The notes under the pieces: model-generated | Told to the model about the DNA's origin: nothing | Databases searched by the model: none | Seen by the model: the letters and a program-made list of their open reading frames with translations, nothing else | DNA from: Streptomyces sp. BK340 | GTDB taxonomy: Bacteria; Actinomycetota; Actinomycetes; Streptomycetales; Streptomycetaceae | Reading direction: 5' to 3' | Length of the DNA: 64,000 bases | Assembly: GCF_007827595.1 (NCBI RefSeq) | Contig: NZ_VISR01000013.1 | Span: 1-64,000, forward strand | Part shown: positions 41,863-49,730 of the stretch, piece after piece | Numbering within the stretch: the first letter of the stretch is position 1 | How the letters are laid out: every line of letters starts with the position of its first letter | Program-made: the position numbers and the translations under genes

Positions 41863-42408
41863 TCAGTCCGTGCCGCGGCTCCGGCGGGCCCCGAGCAGCC
41901 CGACGGCGGCCGCGGCGACCCCGGCGAGCGCCAGGCCGGTCAACGCCTGGCCGGTGCCGGGGGCGGACCCGCTGGTGGCCACCGTGGCGAAGTGTGCGGT
42001 GCCGCCGCCACCCGCGTCGACGGGTGCGACGGGCGACGCGGCGGTGTCGGACGGCTCCTCGTGCTGGTCCGAGGACGCCCCCGCGACGGTGATCGTGCCG
42101 GTGACAACCGTTCCGGAACAACTGATCCGCACCTGGTAGCCGCCCGGCGGGAGCGAGGTGCGGATACGGGTCTCCCCGGCCAGTGCGCCCTGGCTGCCGG
42201 TGAGGCGTGCGTCGGAGACAAAGGCGTCGGAGACGGCGGTGCCCTGGGCTCCGGCGCAGCCCCGTACCCGCAGGGACACATCACCGCCCGGGGTCGGGGA
42301 GGCCGGGGTCACCGTGACACCGGGGCCGCCGTCGGCCGCGTACGCCGCCGGGGTCAGGGCGGTGACGGCCAGGACTGCTGTACAGAGAGTGAGGCGTGCT
42401 GAGCCCAT
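41863..42408 (-). CDS. Secreted surface protein with an APGTG-type sorting tail
   Basis: A 181-residue protein. The signal peptide (1-24) ends at AYA. A beta-sandwich-like domain (25-105) has four Cys and ends in QVRISCSGTVVTGTITV. A low-complexity linker follows, then APGTGQALTG, a hydrophobic helix and RRSRG, which is the layout of a sortase substrate with a divergent LPxTG box. It is the first gene of a pair with the class F sortase. The family is otherwise unassigned. Confidence 0.83.
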   Translation of the reverse strand: MGSARLTLCTAVLAVTALTPAAYAADGGPGVTVTPASPTPGGDVSLRVRGCAGAQGTAVSDAFVSDARLTGSQGALAGETRIRTSLPPGGYQVRISCSGTVVTGTITVAGASSDQHEEPSDTAASPVAPVDAGGGGTAHFATVATSGSAPGTGQALTGLALAGVAAAAVGLLGARRSRGTD

Positions 42409-42525
42409 CGTGAACCTCCAGATAGTGGGAGGCTCCCCCGTACGGCGCCCCTGCGCATCCCGGGGAGGCGCGCGACTGCTCCATACGGGTGATCCGGGGT
42501 ACGGGCCGGGTTTGGCCGTCCCTGC

Positions 42526-43305
42526 TCAGACGAGGTCGACGAGGTCCGCGATGGAGTCGACGACCTGGGAGGGGCGGAAGGGGTGGCGGTCGACGTCCCC
42601 GGGCTGGGTGACGCCGGTCAGCACCAGGAAGGTGCGCATCCCGGCCTCCAGGCCCGCGAGGACGTCGGTGTCCATGCGGTCGCCGATCATCGCGGAGTTC
42701 TCGGAGTGGGCGCCGATCGCGTTGAGCCCGGCCCGCATCATCAGCGGGTTGGGCTTGCCGACGAAGTACGGCTGCTTGCCGGTCGCGGCGGTGATCAGCG
42801 CGGCGACCGAGCCGGTGGCGGGCAGGTCGCCCTCGGTGGAGGGGCCGACGTTGTCGGGGTTGGTGGCGATGAACCGGGCACCGGCGTTGATCAGGCGTAC
42901 GGCCTTGGTCAGGGCCTCGAAGGAGTAGGTGCGGGTCTCGCCGAGGATCACGAAGTCGGGGTCGTGGTCGGTGAGGATGTAGCCGACGTCGTGCAGTGCG
43001 GTGGTCAGGCCCGCCTCGCCGATGACGTAGGCGCTGCCGCCGGGCCGCTGGTCGTCCAGGAACTGGGCGGTGGCCAGGGCGGAGGTCCAGATGTTCTCCA
43101 CCGGCACGTCCAGGCCCATCCGGCGCAGCCGGGCGTGCAGGTCCCGGGCGGTGTAGATGGAGTTGTTGGTGAGCACCAGGAAGGGCCGCCCGGAGTCGCG
43201 GAGCTTCTTCAGGAAGGCGTCGGCGCCGGGGATCGGGACCCCCTCGTGGATCAGGACGCCGTCCATGTCGGTGAGCCACGACTCGATGGGCTTGCGGTCT
43301 GCCAT
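42526..43305 (-). CDS. HAD-IIA (NagD-like) phosphatase
   Basis: A 259-residue HAD hydrolase: motif I WLTDMDGVLIH, motif II FLVLTNNS, motif III Lys in FVGKPNPLMM, motif IV MIGDRMDTDVLAGL. The C2 cap and length fit the NagD/4-nitrophenylphosphatase group acting on small phosphates such as nucleotides or sugar phosphates. It stands alone, 117 bp from the sortase pair and 128 bp from the phosphonate pseudogene. Confidence 0.93.
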   Translation of the reverse strand: MADRKPIESWLTDMDGVLIHEGVPIPGADAFLKKLRDSGRPFLVLTNNSIYTARDLHARLRRMGLDVPVENIWTSALATAQFLDDQRPGGSAYVIGEAGLTTALHDVGYILTDHDPDFVILGETRTYSFEALTKAVRLINAGARFIATNPDNVGPSTEGDLPATGSVAALITAATGKQPYFVGKPNPLMMRAGLNAIGAHSENSAMIGDRMDTDVLAGLEAGMRTFLVLTGVTQPGDVDRHPFRPSQVVDSIADLVDLV

Positions 43306-43433
43306 GTGCTTGCGTCTCCTGCGTGCGTACGGTCAAGAAGCGGGGGCGCCGGAACCACGGCGTACCGACGCCCCCAGCCTAATCAGGAAGGCCTGATCCT
43401 GACCCTGGTCAGGACCGACTCGTCACCGGCTGA

Positions 43434-44120
43434 TCACCGGCCGATCCGTACGCCGTCGATCACCCAGTACCAGTTGTTCCCGCCGGTGCAGCGGAAGCGG
43501 ACCCGGGCCGAGCGGGCCCCGGCCGGGACCTGGAGCAGCGGCCGCATCACGAACTGCGTGAAGTAGGTGACCTCCGCCAGCAGCACGCCCCACGGTGTGG
43601 TGAGGAACTGGAAGGAACCGACGAGGGCGTCCAGCGCGGACAGCGGCTCGTCCAGGAGCAGCACGTCCGGCCGGATGGCGAGCGCGCGGGCGATGGCGAC
43701 GCGCTGCTGCTGCCCGCCGGACAGCTCCCGCGGGAAGCGGCGGGCGTAGGCGGCCATGCCGGTCATCTCCAGCGCCTCGGCCACCCGCCCCCGTATCTCG
43801 CCCTTGGGGGCCTTGCGGGCCTTCAGGCCGAAGGCCACGTTGTCGTCCACCCGCATGTGCGGGAAGAGGGCGTACTGCTGGACGACCATGCCGATGCCGC
43901 GCCGGTGGGGCGGCAGGTCCGTCACGTCACGGTCGCCGAGGAACACGCGCCCGGAGGCGGGCCGTACGAACCCGGCGACCGCCCGCAGCGCGGTGGTCTT
44001 GCCGGAGCCGGACGGCCCGAGCCGCGCCATGACCTCGCCGGGCTCGACGGTCAGGTCGAGGGAGTCGAGGACGACGTTGCCGTCTTAGGCGACCGTGACG
44101 GAGTCGAAGCGGATGCCCAT
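43434..44120 (-). pseudogene. Broken chimeric ABC-transporter gene of a phosphonate operon
   Basis: From ATG 44120 the frame reads MGIRFDSVTVA and then a TAA (44087-44085) where the family needs an aromatic residue, continuing as DGNVVLDSLDLTVEPGEV and GPSGSGKTTALRAVAGF with Walker A, signature LSGGQQQRVAIA and Walker B LLLDEPLSALDA. Right after that it jumps to GSFQFLTTPWGVLLAEVTYF, an internal piece of an ABC permease, and then to RFRCTGGNNWYWVIDGVRI, the tail of another protein. So there is a nonsense mutation plus at least two deletions. It lies one base after the HAD stop. Confidence 0.85.
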
Positions 44121-44121
44121 C

Positions 44122-44829
44122 TCACCGGGCTCCCGCGAGCAGGTCGGGCAGGGCGGCGACGGAGTCGAGGACGAAGGTGGCGCCGGCGGCGCGGAACTCG
44201 GTGTCCCCGTGGGCCCCGGTGCGCACGCCCGCGACCAGGCCCGCACCGGCCCGTACGCCGCTCAGCACGTCGTAGGAGGTGTCCCCGGCCACGGCGACCT
44301 GCCGGACGTCCGCCGCGGCCTTGGTCCGCACGAAGGCCTCCAGGACCATGTCCGGGAAGGGCCGTCCGCGCCCGCCCGCGTCGGCCGGGCAGAGGGTGAG
44401 CGGTACGAGGTCCTGCCAGCCGAGGGCGGCCAGGACTGCGTCCTGGGTGACGCGGGCGAAGCCGGTGGTCAGGACGACGGTACGGCCGCTGCCCATGAGT
44501 TCCTCGATCGCCTCGCGGGCGCCGGGGACCGGGGCGATCAGGCCCGCGTCGACGAGGTCGCCGTACGCCTTCTCGAAGGCGGTGTTGGCGCGCTGGGCGC
44601 GGCTCTCGTCCCCGAACAGGTGCCGGAAGACGGAGATCTTGGACTCGCCCATGGTGGCGCGGACGTAGTCCAGCTTCTCCGCGTGGTCGGCGGAGCCGGG
44701 CTCGACGCCCAGTTCGGCGGCGGCCGCCGCGAAGGCGCGCTCGACCAGGCCGCCGTCGGCGACGGTGGTGCCGGCCATGTCGAGGACGACGAGACGGATG
44801 TCGTGGATGTCGTTGGTCAACTCTCTCAC
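44122..44829 (-). CDS. Phosphonatase-like HAD hydrolase
   Basis: A 235-residue HAD protein: motif I VVLDMAGTTVADGG, motif II VVLTTGFAR, motif III near RGRPFPDMV, motif IV VAGDTSYDVLSGVRAG. It resembles the PhnX-like (TIGR03351-type) hydrolases of phosphonate operons, possibly cleaving phosphonoacetaldehyde. GTG 44829 overlaps the FAD gene stop as GTGA. The gene is intact, although the transporter gene behind it is broken. Confidence 0.88.
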   Translation of the reverse strand: MRELTNDIHDIRLVVLDMAGTTVADGGLVERAFAAAAAELGVEPGSADHAEKLDYVRATMGESKISVFRHLFGDESRAQRANTAFEKAYGDLVDAGLIAPVPGAREAIEELMGSGRTVVLTTGFARVTQDAVLAALGWQDLVPLTLCPADAGGRGRPFPDMVLEAFVRTKAAADVRQVAVAGDTSYDVLSGVRAGAGLVAGVRTGAHGDTEFRAAGATFVLDSVAALPDLLAGAR

Positions 44830-45950
44830 CAGCCCAGTTCGTTCGCGGTGGTCTCGGCGATCGCCGGCGAGCAGGTCATGCCGCGCCCGCCGGGCCCGGT
44901 GACCAGCCACACGCCGTCGCTCACCTGCTGCCGGTGCACGACCCGGCTGGTGTCGGTGCACTGCGCGTACACGCCGGCCCAGCGGCGCCGGATCTTCGGC
45001 AGCGGCCGGCCGAAAAGGGACTCGACGACCTCGGTGAGGTGGTCGTAGGGGTCCTCGAGCGTGTCGAAGGCGAAGGGGTGCTCGTACTCGTGGGTGTCGC
45101 CGATGGTCAGGCCGCCGTCGGCGCGCTGCACCATGAGCAGCTGCATCTTGTGCTCGGCGGCGGTCGCCGGCTGCGGCTGCCCGGCGTTGAGCGCGTCGAG
45201 CGCCGAGGAGGCGTAGGCCGGGTAGTAGCGGAAGCTGTCGGCGTCCGCGACCGAGGTGGTGAGCGGCTCGCCGAGCGGGTCGGTCTGCATCATCTGGAGG
45301 CGGACACGGCGCACGGGCAGCTCGGGCCCGGCCAGTTCCCGCACCAGTCCGCCGAGCCAGGCGCCGGTGCACAGCACGACGGCGTCCGCGTGGTGCACGT
45401 CGCCGTGGTCGTCCCGGACGGCCCCGGCACCGACCACCTCGCGTACCTCGCGCCCCGGAAGGAAGGTGTAGTCCGGGGACTTCAGCAGCTCCGCGCGCAG
45501 CGCCGGCTGGGCGGTGCGTGGCTCGACGGCGGCGTCGCGTTCGCAGTGCAGGGCGGCGGTGAACTCGCCGCGCAGGGCGGGGTTGAGGGCTCGTGCCTCG
45601 CCGGGGGTCAGCAGCTTGTAGCCGCGTTCGGCGGCGTCCGGGCGGGCCACGGCGGCCTCGGCGACGGCGAGTTCGAGGGGACCGCGTACCGGGGTGAGCG
45701 ACCCGTTGGCCCGGAAGCCGAGCCCGGGCACGCGCCCGCCGATTCCTTCCCACAACTCCCGTGCCCGCAGCGCGGTCTCCAGCTCTTCGCCACCGGCGCG
45801 CCCACTGACCCAGATCTGCCCGAAGTTGCGCAGCGAGGCGCCGCGCGCCTCCGCCTCACGCTCGATCTGGACGACCTGGTGGCCGCGCCGCACTGCTTGC
45901 CAGGCGTGCATGGTGCCCACCACGCCTGCTCCTACGACTGTCACTCTCAC
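44826..45950 (-). CDS. FAD-dependent oxidoreductase of the phosphonate-associated TIGR03364 type
   Basis: A 374-residue DAO-fold flavoenzyme. The FAD loop is VTVVGAGVVGTMHAWQAVRRG and the C-terminal FAD contact GGRGMTCSPAIAETTANEL. The family is found beside 2-aminoethylphosphonate genes and is thought to oxidise the amine. It starts with GTG 45950 and is coupled to the HAD gene. A palindromic operator-like site is 77 bp upstream. Without a transporter it may be a relic or act on an internal substrate. Confidence 0.88.
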   Translation of the reverse strand: MRVTVVGAGVVGTMHAWQAVRRGHQVVQIEREAEARGASLRNFGQIWVSGRAGGEELETALRARELWEGIGGRVPGLGFRANGSLTPVRGPLELAVAEAAVARPDAAERGYKLLTPGEARALNPALRGEFTAALHCERDAAVEPRTAQPALRAELLKSPDYTFLPGREVREVVGAGAVRDDHGDVHHADAVVLCTGAWLGGLVRELAGPELPVRRVRLQMMQTDPLGEPLTTSVADADSFRYYPAYASSALDALNAGQPQPATAAEHKMQLLMVQRADGGLTIGDTHEYEHPFAFDTLEDPYDHLTEVVESLFGRPLPKIRRRWAGVYAQCTDTSRVVHRQQVSDGVWLVTGPGGRGMTCSPAIAETTANELGW

Positions 45951-46027
45951 GGCGGCGACGCTCCTCGCGCACAGGGAACCGGAAGGGGTCCGGCTGACAA
46001 CGAGAGCGTGAACGACCCATCGCGTTT

Positions 46028-46038
46028 GGGCTAGACCC
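46028..46038. promoter_or_regulatory. Possible GntR/UTRA operator ahead of the phosphonate genes
   Basis: GGGCTAGACCC resembles the GGTCTAGACC-type sites of UTRA-domain GntR regulators, with imperfect symmetry. It lies between the GntR gene end (46092) and the FAD gene start (45950), where control of the operon would be expected. GTTATCTTTTCG just beside it is the most AT-rich spot nearby. Confidence 0.4.
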
Positions 46039-46091
46039 GTTATCTTTTCGTGATGATAGGGGGGTGGGTGACGGGTGATTTCAGGCGGTTC

Positions 46092-46847
46092 TCAGCCCTT
46101 CAGGTGCGTGGTGAAGGAGAATCGGTCGCCCCGGTACAGGGTGCGCACGCGCTCCAGCGGCTGTCCGCCGGTGTCCCGGGACACGCGGTGGATCAGCAGC
46201 ATCGGAAGGGCGGGCGGGGTGCCGATGAGCAGGGCCTCGCGAGGGGTGGCCAGCACGGTCTCGATGCGCTCGTCGGCGTCGCCGAACTCGATGCCCTGAT
46301 CCTTCAGGTAGGCGTAGAAGGAGGAGTCGGGGTCGAAGCGGGAGTCGAGGTCGGGGACCCGGTCGACGGCGACGTAGGTGCTCTCCAGGCCGACCCGCTC
46401 GTCGTCGGCGAGCAGCACGCGCTCCAGGTGCCAGACGAGTTCGCCCCGGGTCAGCCCGGTCTCGGCGGCGAGGGGCTCCGGGCACGGGAAGCGGTCGAGG
46501 GTGACGAGGGTACGGCCGGGCGTACGGCCCTGCCGGCGTACGCCCTCGGTGTAGCTGGCGAGGGACAGCGGCTGGGCCAGCTTGGGCCCGGCGACGACGG
46601 TTCCCCGGCCGCGCCGCTGCAGGCGCCCCTCCAGCACCAGCTCCCGCACGGCCTGCCGTACGGTCTCGCGGGCGACGTCGTACCGCTCGGCGAGATCGCG
46701 CTCGGTGGGGATGAGGCCCCCCTCCCCCAGCTCCTCCAGCAGTCCGGCGATGCGCGCCTTGACCGCGTAGTACTTCGGGATGCGCCCGTGCTCGGGGATG
46801 CCGGAGCGGACGGGGGCGCCGGGGGCCTGGTCGTTCGGGTAGTCCAC
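46092..46847 (-). CDS. GntR-family regulator with UTRA domain (PhnF-like)
   Basis: A 251-residue regulator. The winged helix (about 22-90) contains IAGLLEELGEGGLIPTERDL and RETVRQAVRELVLEGRLQRRGRGT. The UTRA domain (about 100-250) has VWHLERVLLADDERVGLESTYV and LIHRVSRDTGGQPLERVRTLYRGDRF. It starts at GTG 46847 and precedes the phosphonate-type genes on the same strand, so it is likely their regulator. The inverted-repeat element lies 33 bp upstream of its start and may have displaced its original promoter. Confidence 0.88.
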   Translation of the reverse strand: MDYPNDQAPGAPVRSGIPEHGRIPKYYAVKARIAGLLEELGEGGLIPTERDLAERYDVARETVRQAVRELVLEGRLQRRGRGTVVAGPKLAQPLSLASYTEGVRRQGRTPGRTLVTLDRFPCPEPLAAETGLTRGELVWHLERVLLADDERVGLESTYVAVDRVPDLDSRFDPDSSFYAYLKDQGIEFGDADERIETVLATPREALLIGTPPALPMLLIHRVSRDTGGQPLERVRTLYRGDRFSFTTHLKG

Positions 46848-46880
46848 GCAGGGATCGTCGCAGACGGGGGCGGGCCGGTC

Positions 46881-47059
46881 CTAGGCCCTGTCGTCAAATT
46901 CCCGTCTGCCCCACGACGCCTGGCACGCACTCTCGCCGCACCGGGCGAAAGCCCAAGTACGTCCAGTACGAGGACTTCCGCCCGGCACGCCGAGAGCACG
47001 CACCAGACGCCGCGAGGCCGCCCTTCGGGCGACGACGGGAATTTGACGACAGGCCCTAG
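46881..47059. mobile_element. Complete 179-bp inverted-repeat (MITE-like) element
   Basis: The ends are inverted repeats of 26 bp (left CTAGGCCCTGTCGTCAAA..., right reads CTAGGGCCTGTCGTCAAA... on the other strand) with one mismatch. The remaining arms also pair imperfectly, giving a long fold-back. Both ends carry CTAG, which fits the 4-bp target duplication made by IS5-group transposases. There is no transposase inside. The right third is repeated at 1-61 with one change. It sits between the GntR gene and the LARTG protein. Confidence 0.85.
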
Positions 47060-47072
47060 GGCGGCCCGCGCC

Positions 47073-48005
47073 TCAGCGGCGCCGGCGGCCCAGGAGGAAC
47101 GCGCCCGCGCCGACGGAGAGCAGGGCGGCTCCCGCCGCGAGCAGCCCGTGGGCGAGCCCGAGCCCGGTGCGGGCGAGCTCCCGGGCCCGCTCTCCGGCTT
47201 CCTCTGCCTCGGCCGCGAAGGGGAGGGAGGGGTCGTCGAAGTCGTGGGGGTCGCCGAAGTCGTGAGGGTCGCCGAAGTCGTCGGGGTCGTCGGGTCCGTC
47301 GGGGTCGCCGGTGCTGCTCGGGGTGGCCGTGGGAGTGCCGGACGGGGCGGTCGCCGTCGGCTCCGGGTCCCCCGGACCCCGCGATTGCCCCGAACCCTGC
47401 GACTCCTGTGGATCGACGGGCTCGTCCGGCTCGTCCCCGATGCCGAAGCGGTAGTCGTTGGACTCCCCGACCCAGTCGCCGTCCTCGCCCCGGCGCTGGA
47501 CGACGGCCGCCTTGACGGTGACGTCGTCGGGCACGGCGTCGGAGGTGAGCGAGAGCCTGACCCTGACGCTGACGGTCGCGCCGGGCGCCACGGTGAACCC
47601 GTCGAACCCCGTGCCGTCCAGTACGCCGACCAGCTCCTGCTCGTCGGTGCTCTCGAACGTGACGGGACGGGCGCGGGAGCCGTCGTAGAAGTCCAGCTTG
47701 GGCTGGGACGGCTTCAGGGTGCGTTTGTCGTCGACGAGGACGACGACGGGGTGGACCTCGGTGCAGGTGCGGCCGGTGGTGTTGGTGAGGTCGATGTACC
47801 AGGTGCCGAAGCCTCCGCCCGCCTCGTAGGAGGCGGGCCCGCCGTGGATCCGGGTGGTCACCGGAAAGGCACGGCCGCCGGGTGCCGCGCAGGAGGACGA
47901 CGCGTCCGCGTCCGCGTCCGCGTGGGCGGCAGCCGGCGACAGGGACACGAGAGCGGCGGCTGCGGCGAGACTGAGGGGCAGGGACGTGCACAGTCGCATG
48001 AACAT
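47073..48005 (-). CDS. Sortase-anchored surface protein (LARTG motif)
   Basis: A 310-residue protein: signal peptide (1-28, AAAHA), a beta-sandwich-like domain (about 45-180), and a Pro/Asp/Thr-rich region with GDPHDFGDPHDF repeats (about 230-255). The C-terminal sorting signal is LARTG followed by a hydrophobic helix and RRRR. LAxTG is the motif used by actinobacterial class E sortases, one of which is at 57810. ATG 48005 or 47999 are both possible starts. The inverted-repeat element ends 13 bp past its stop. Confidence 0.83.
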   Translation of the reverse strand: MFMRLCTSLPLSLAAAAALVSLSPAAAHADADADASSSCAAPGGRAFPVTTRIHGGPASYEAGGGFGTWYIDLTNTTGRTCTEVHPVVVLVDDKRTLKPSQPKLDFYDGSRARPVTFESTDEQELVGVLDGTGFDGFTVAPGATVSVRVRLSLTSDAVPDDVTVKAAVVQRRGEDGDWVGESNDYRFGIGDEPDEPVDPQESQGSGQSRGPGDPEPTATAPSGTPTATPSSTGDPDGPDDPDDFGDPHDFGDPHDFDDPSLPFAAEAEEAGERARELARTGLGLAHGLLAAGAALLSVGAGAFLLGRRRR

Positions 48006-48084
48006 ATGACCATGCCGGGTGGGGAGCGCAGGCACGGCGTGCCGCTCCGGGGTCGTCGGCAAGTCCGCTCGATCGGCCGACGGG

Positions 48085-48369
48085 CTAGACGGAGGCCACG
48101 ACCTGGCCGGACATGACCTGGGGAGGGTTGGGAAGCAGCGACGCGAGGTGGTCGCGCACGAACACCGCCGCCCTCCTGATCGATTCGTGGGCTCCCGCCT
48201 CGTCCTGGAAGACGCTGGTCGAGACCATGACGCCGTTGCCGGCGTCGACCCAGTAGTAGGCCAGGAGGCCGGGGATGTCGCGGATGAGCGGCACGAATCC
48301 CTCGTTCACCTGGCGCCCGGCCTCGGCCGGATCGGTGACCCCTTCGTACCGTCTGACGGCTGCGTACAC
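48085..48369 (-). CDS. Small dimeric alpha/beta-barrel (ABM-like) protein
   Basis: A 94-residue protein with the ferredoxin-like layout of antibiotic-biosynthesis-monooxygenase and related small proteins: VRRYEGVTDPAEAGRQV, IPGLLAYYWVDAGNGVMVSTSVFQDEAGAHES and a terminal strand with VMSGQVV. No cofactor residues are recognisable. The GTG start at 48369 has GAGGAG at good spacing; longer frames upstream look non-coding. The gap to the ROK gene (48370-48540) shows no gene. Confidence 0.75.
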   Translation of the reverse strand: MYAAVRRYEGVTDPAEAGRQVNEGFVPLIRDIPGLLAYYWVDAGNGVMVSTSVFQDEAGAHESIRRAAVFVRDHLASLLPNPPQVMSGQVVASV

Positions 48370-48540
48370 GCTGTTCTCCTCACGAGTCCGGGGCATCTCC
48401 GTGCGCAGACGCCGTACCCGTGCGACGCGTGCTCCGCTCGCGACTCGTCCGGCAATCACCCGATGGGGCAGGCGAGTGGTCCGGACGGTGCACCCCCGGC
48501 CCGGGGCCACCCGCCCGGACCGGCGGACCGCCCGCCCGGG

Positions 48541-49674
48541 TCAGCCGTCCGCCCGCCCGAACAGCGGCGCCAGCAGCAGCTGCGCCGCGCCCTCCGCGAC
48601 GACCCGCTCCCCTCGTGGAACGACCCGCACGGGGACCGTCCCGCCGGGCACACCCTCCCGCCGGGCCCGTGCGTCGAGCATCTCGGCGACCCCGCGCACG
48701 AACGGCTCCGGCGCTCCGGAGACCGTCCGCCCGCCGAGCAGCACCAGGTCGATGTCCAGCAGCCCCACCAGGTTCCCGGCCCCGACCCCCAGCACCCGCG
48801 CGGCCTGCGCCACCTCTCCCCGCGCCACGGCCCCCAGGCACAGCACCTCCACGCAGCCCCGGTTCCCGCACTCGCACAGCGGTCCGTCCAGCTGAAGCAC
48901 CTGGTGCCCGAACTCCCCGGCTCCGGTCCGCGCCCCCCGGTGCACGCTGCCGCCGATCACCAGGCCGGCGCCCAGGCCCGTACCGAGATGCAGATAGGCG
49001 AAGGACCCGCCCTCGCCGTCCACCGAGAGCCCGAGCGCCGCCGCGTTGGTGTCCTTGTCCACCACGACCGGCACCCCGAGCCGCTCGGCCAGCGCGTCCC
49101 GCAGCGGGAACCCGTCCCACTCGGGAAACCCGGTGACCCGGTGCAGCACCCCGCGCGCGTGATCGAGCGGCCCGGGGAGAGCGACCCCCACACCGAGCAG
49201 CGACCCGACGGCCCGAAGTCCTCCGCCGGCGCCGCCCAGGACCTCCCCGACCAGCCTGGTCACCGCGTCGGCGACCACCCCCAGCACGGCCTGGGCCCCG
49301 GCCCCGAGGTCCACGCCACCACGCCGCTCCCCGACCACCGCCCCGTCCAGATCCACCAGCACGGCCCGTAGCTCGTCCCGGTCCAGATGCACCCCCACCG
49401 CATGCCCGGCGTCCGGCACCAGCCGCAGCACGGTGCGCGGCTTGCCCCCGGTGGACGCCCGGCGCCCGGCCTCCGCCGCGAACCCCTCCTCGCGCAGCCG
49501 TGCGGTGATCTTGCTGACGGCCTGCGGGGTCAGCCCGGTCCGCTCGGCCAGTTCCAGACGGCTGATGCCCTCCGCCCCCGCCGCGCGCAGCAGATCCAGC
49601 ACCAGCGCGGTGTTGTGACTGCGCACGGCCAGCAGGTTCGCTCCCACCGGGCCGCCGCTCCTCGTCCTGTTCAC
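48541..49674 (-). CDS. ROK-family transcriptional regulator
   Basis: A 377-residue regulator. The N-terminal helix-turn-helix (about 18-75) contains ISRLELAERTGLTPQAVSKI. The ROK sugar-kinase-like domain shows VGVHLDRDELRAVLVDLDG, DKDTNAAALG, the GHQV...CECGNRGCVEVL zinc motif and a truncated end. It starts at GTG 49674 and diverges from the Gfo/Idh/MocA gene; the 56-bp gap holds a symmetric operator. It probably senses a sugar handled by that dehydrogenase. Confidence 0.9.
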   Translation of the reverse strand: MNRTRSGGPVGANLLAVRSHNTALVLDLLRAAGAEGISRLELAERTGLTPQAVSKITARLREEGFAAEAGRRASTGGKPRTVLRLVPDAGHAVGVHLDRDELRAVLVDLDGAVVGERRGGVDLGAGAQAVLGVVADAVTRLVGEVLGGAGGGLRAVGSLLGVGVALPGPLDHARGVLHRVTGFPEWDGFPLRDALAERLGVPVVVDKDTNAAALGLSVDGEGGSFAYLHLGTGLGAGLVIGGSVHRGARTGAGEFGHQVLQLDGPLCECGNRGCVEVLCLGAVARGEVAQAARVLGVGAGNLVGLLDIDLVLLGGRTVSGAPEPFVRGVAEMLDARARREGVPGGTVPVRVVPRGERVVAEGAAQLLLAPLFGRADG

Positions 49675-49700
49675 GCCACCATTCTCCCCTCCGCTTGCAC

Positions 49701-49721
49701 TTTGGCAACAGCGTTGCGAAA
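49701..49721. promoter_or_regulatory. Operator candidate between the ROK regulator and the sugar dehydrogenase
   Basis: TTTGGCAAC-AGC-GTTGCGAAA: two 9-bp arms with one mismatched position around a 3-base centre. It lies in the 56-bp divergent gap, 27 bp from the ROK start and 10 bp from the dehydrogenase start. ROK repressors of Streptomyces bind inverted repeats in such gaps. Confidence 0.6.
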
Positions 49722-49730
49722 GTAGGACGC

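Noticed and set aside
43434..44030. Intact short ABC ATPase from the internal ATG at 44030
   Set aside because: It lacks the N-terminal strand and A-loop aromatic, the D-loop onward and the switch His, and ends in unrelated permease and tail sequence.
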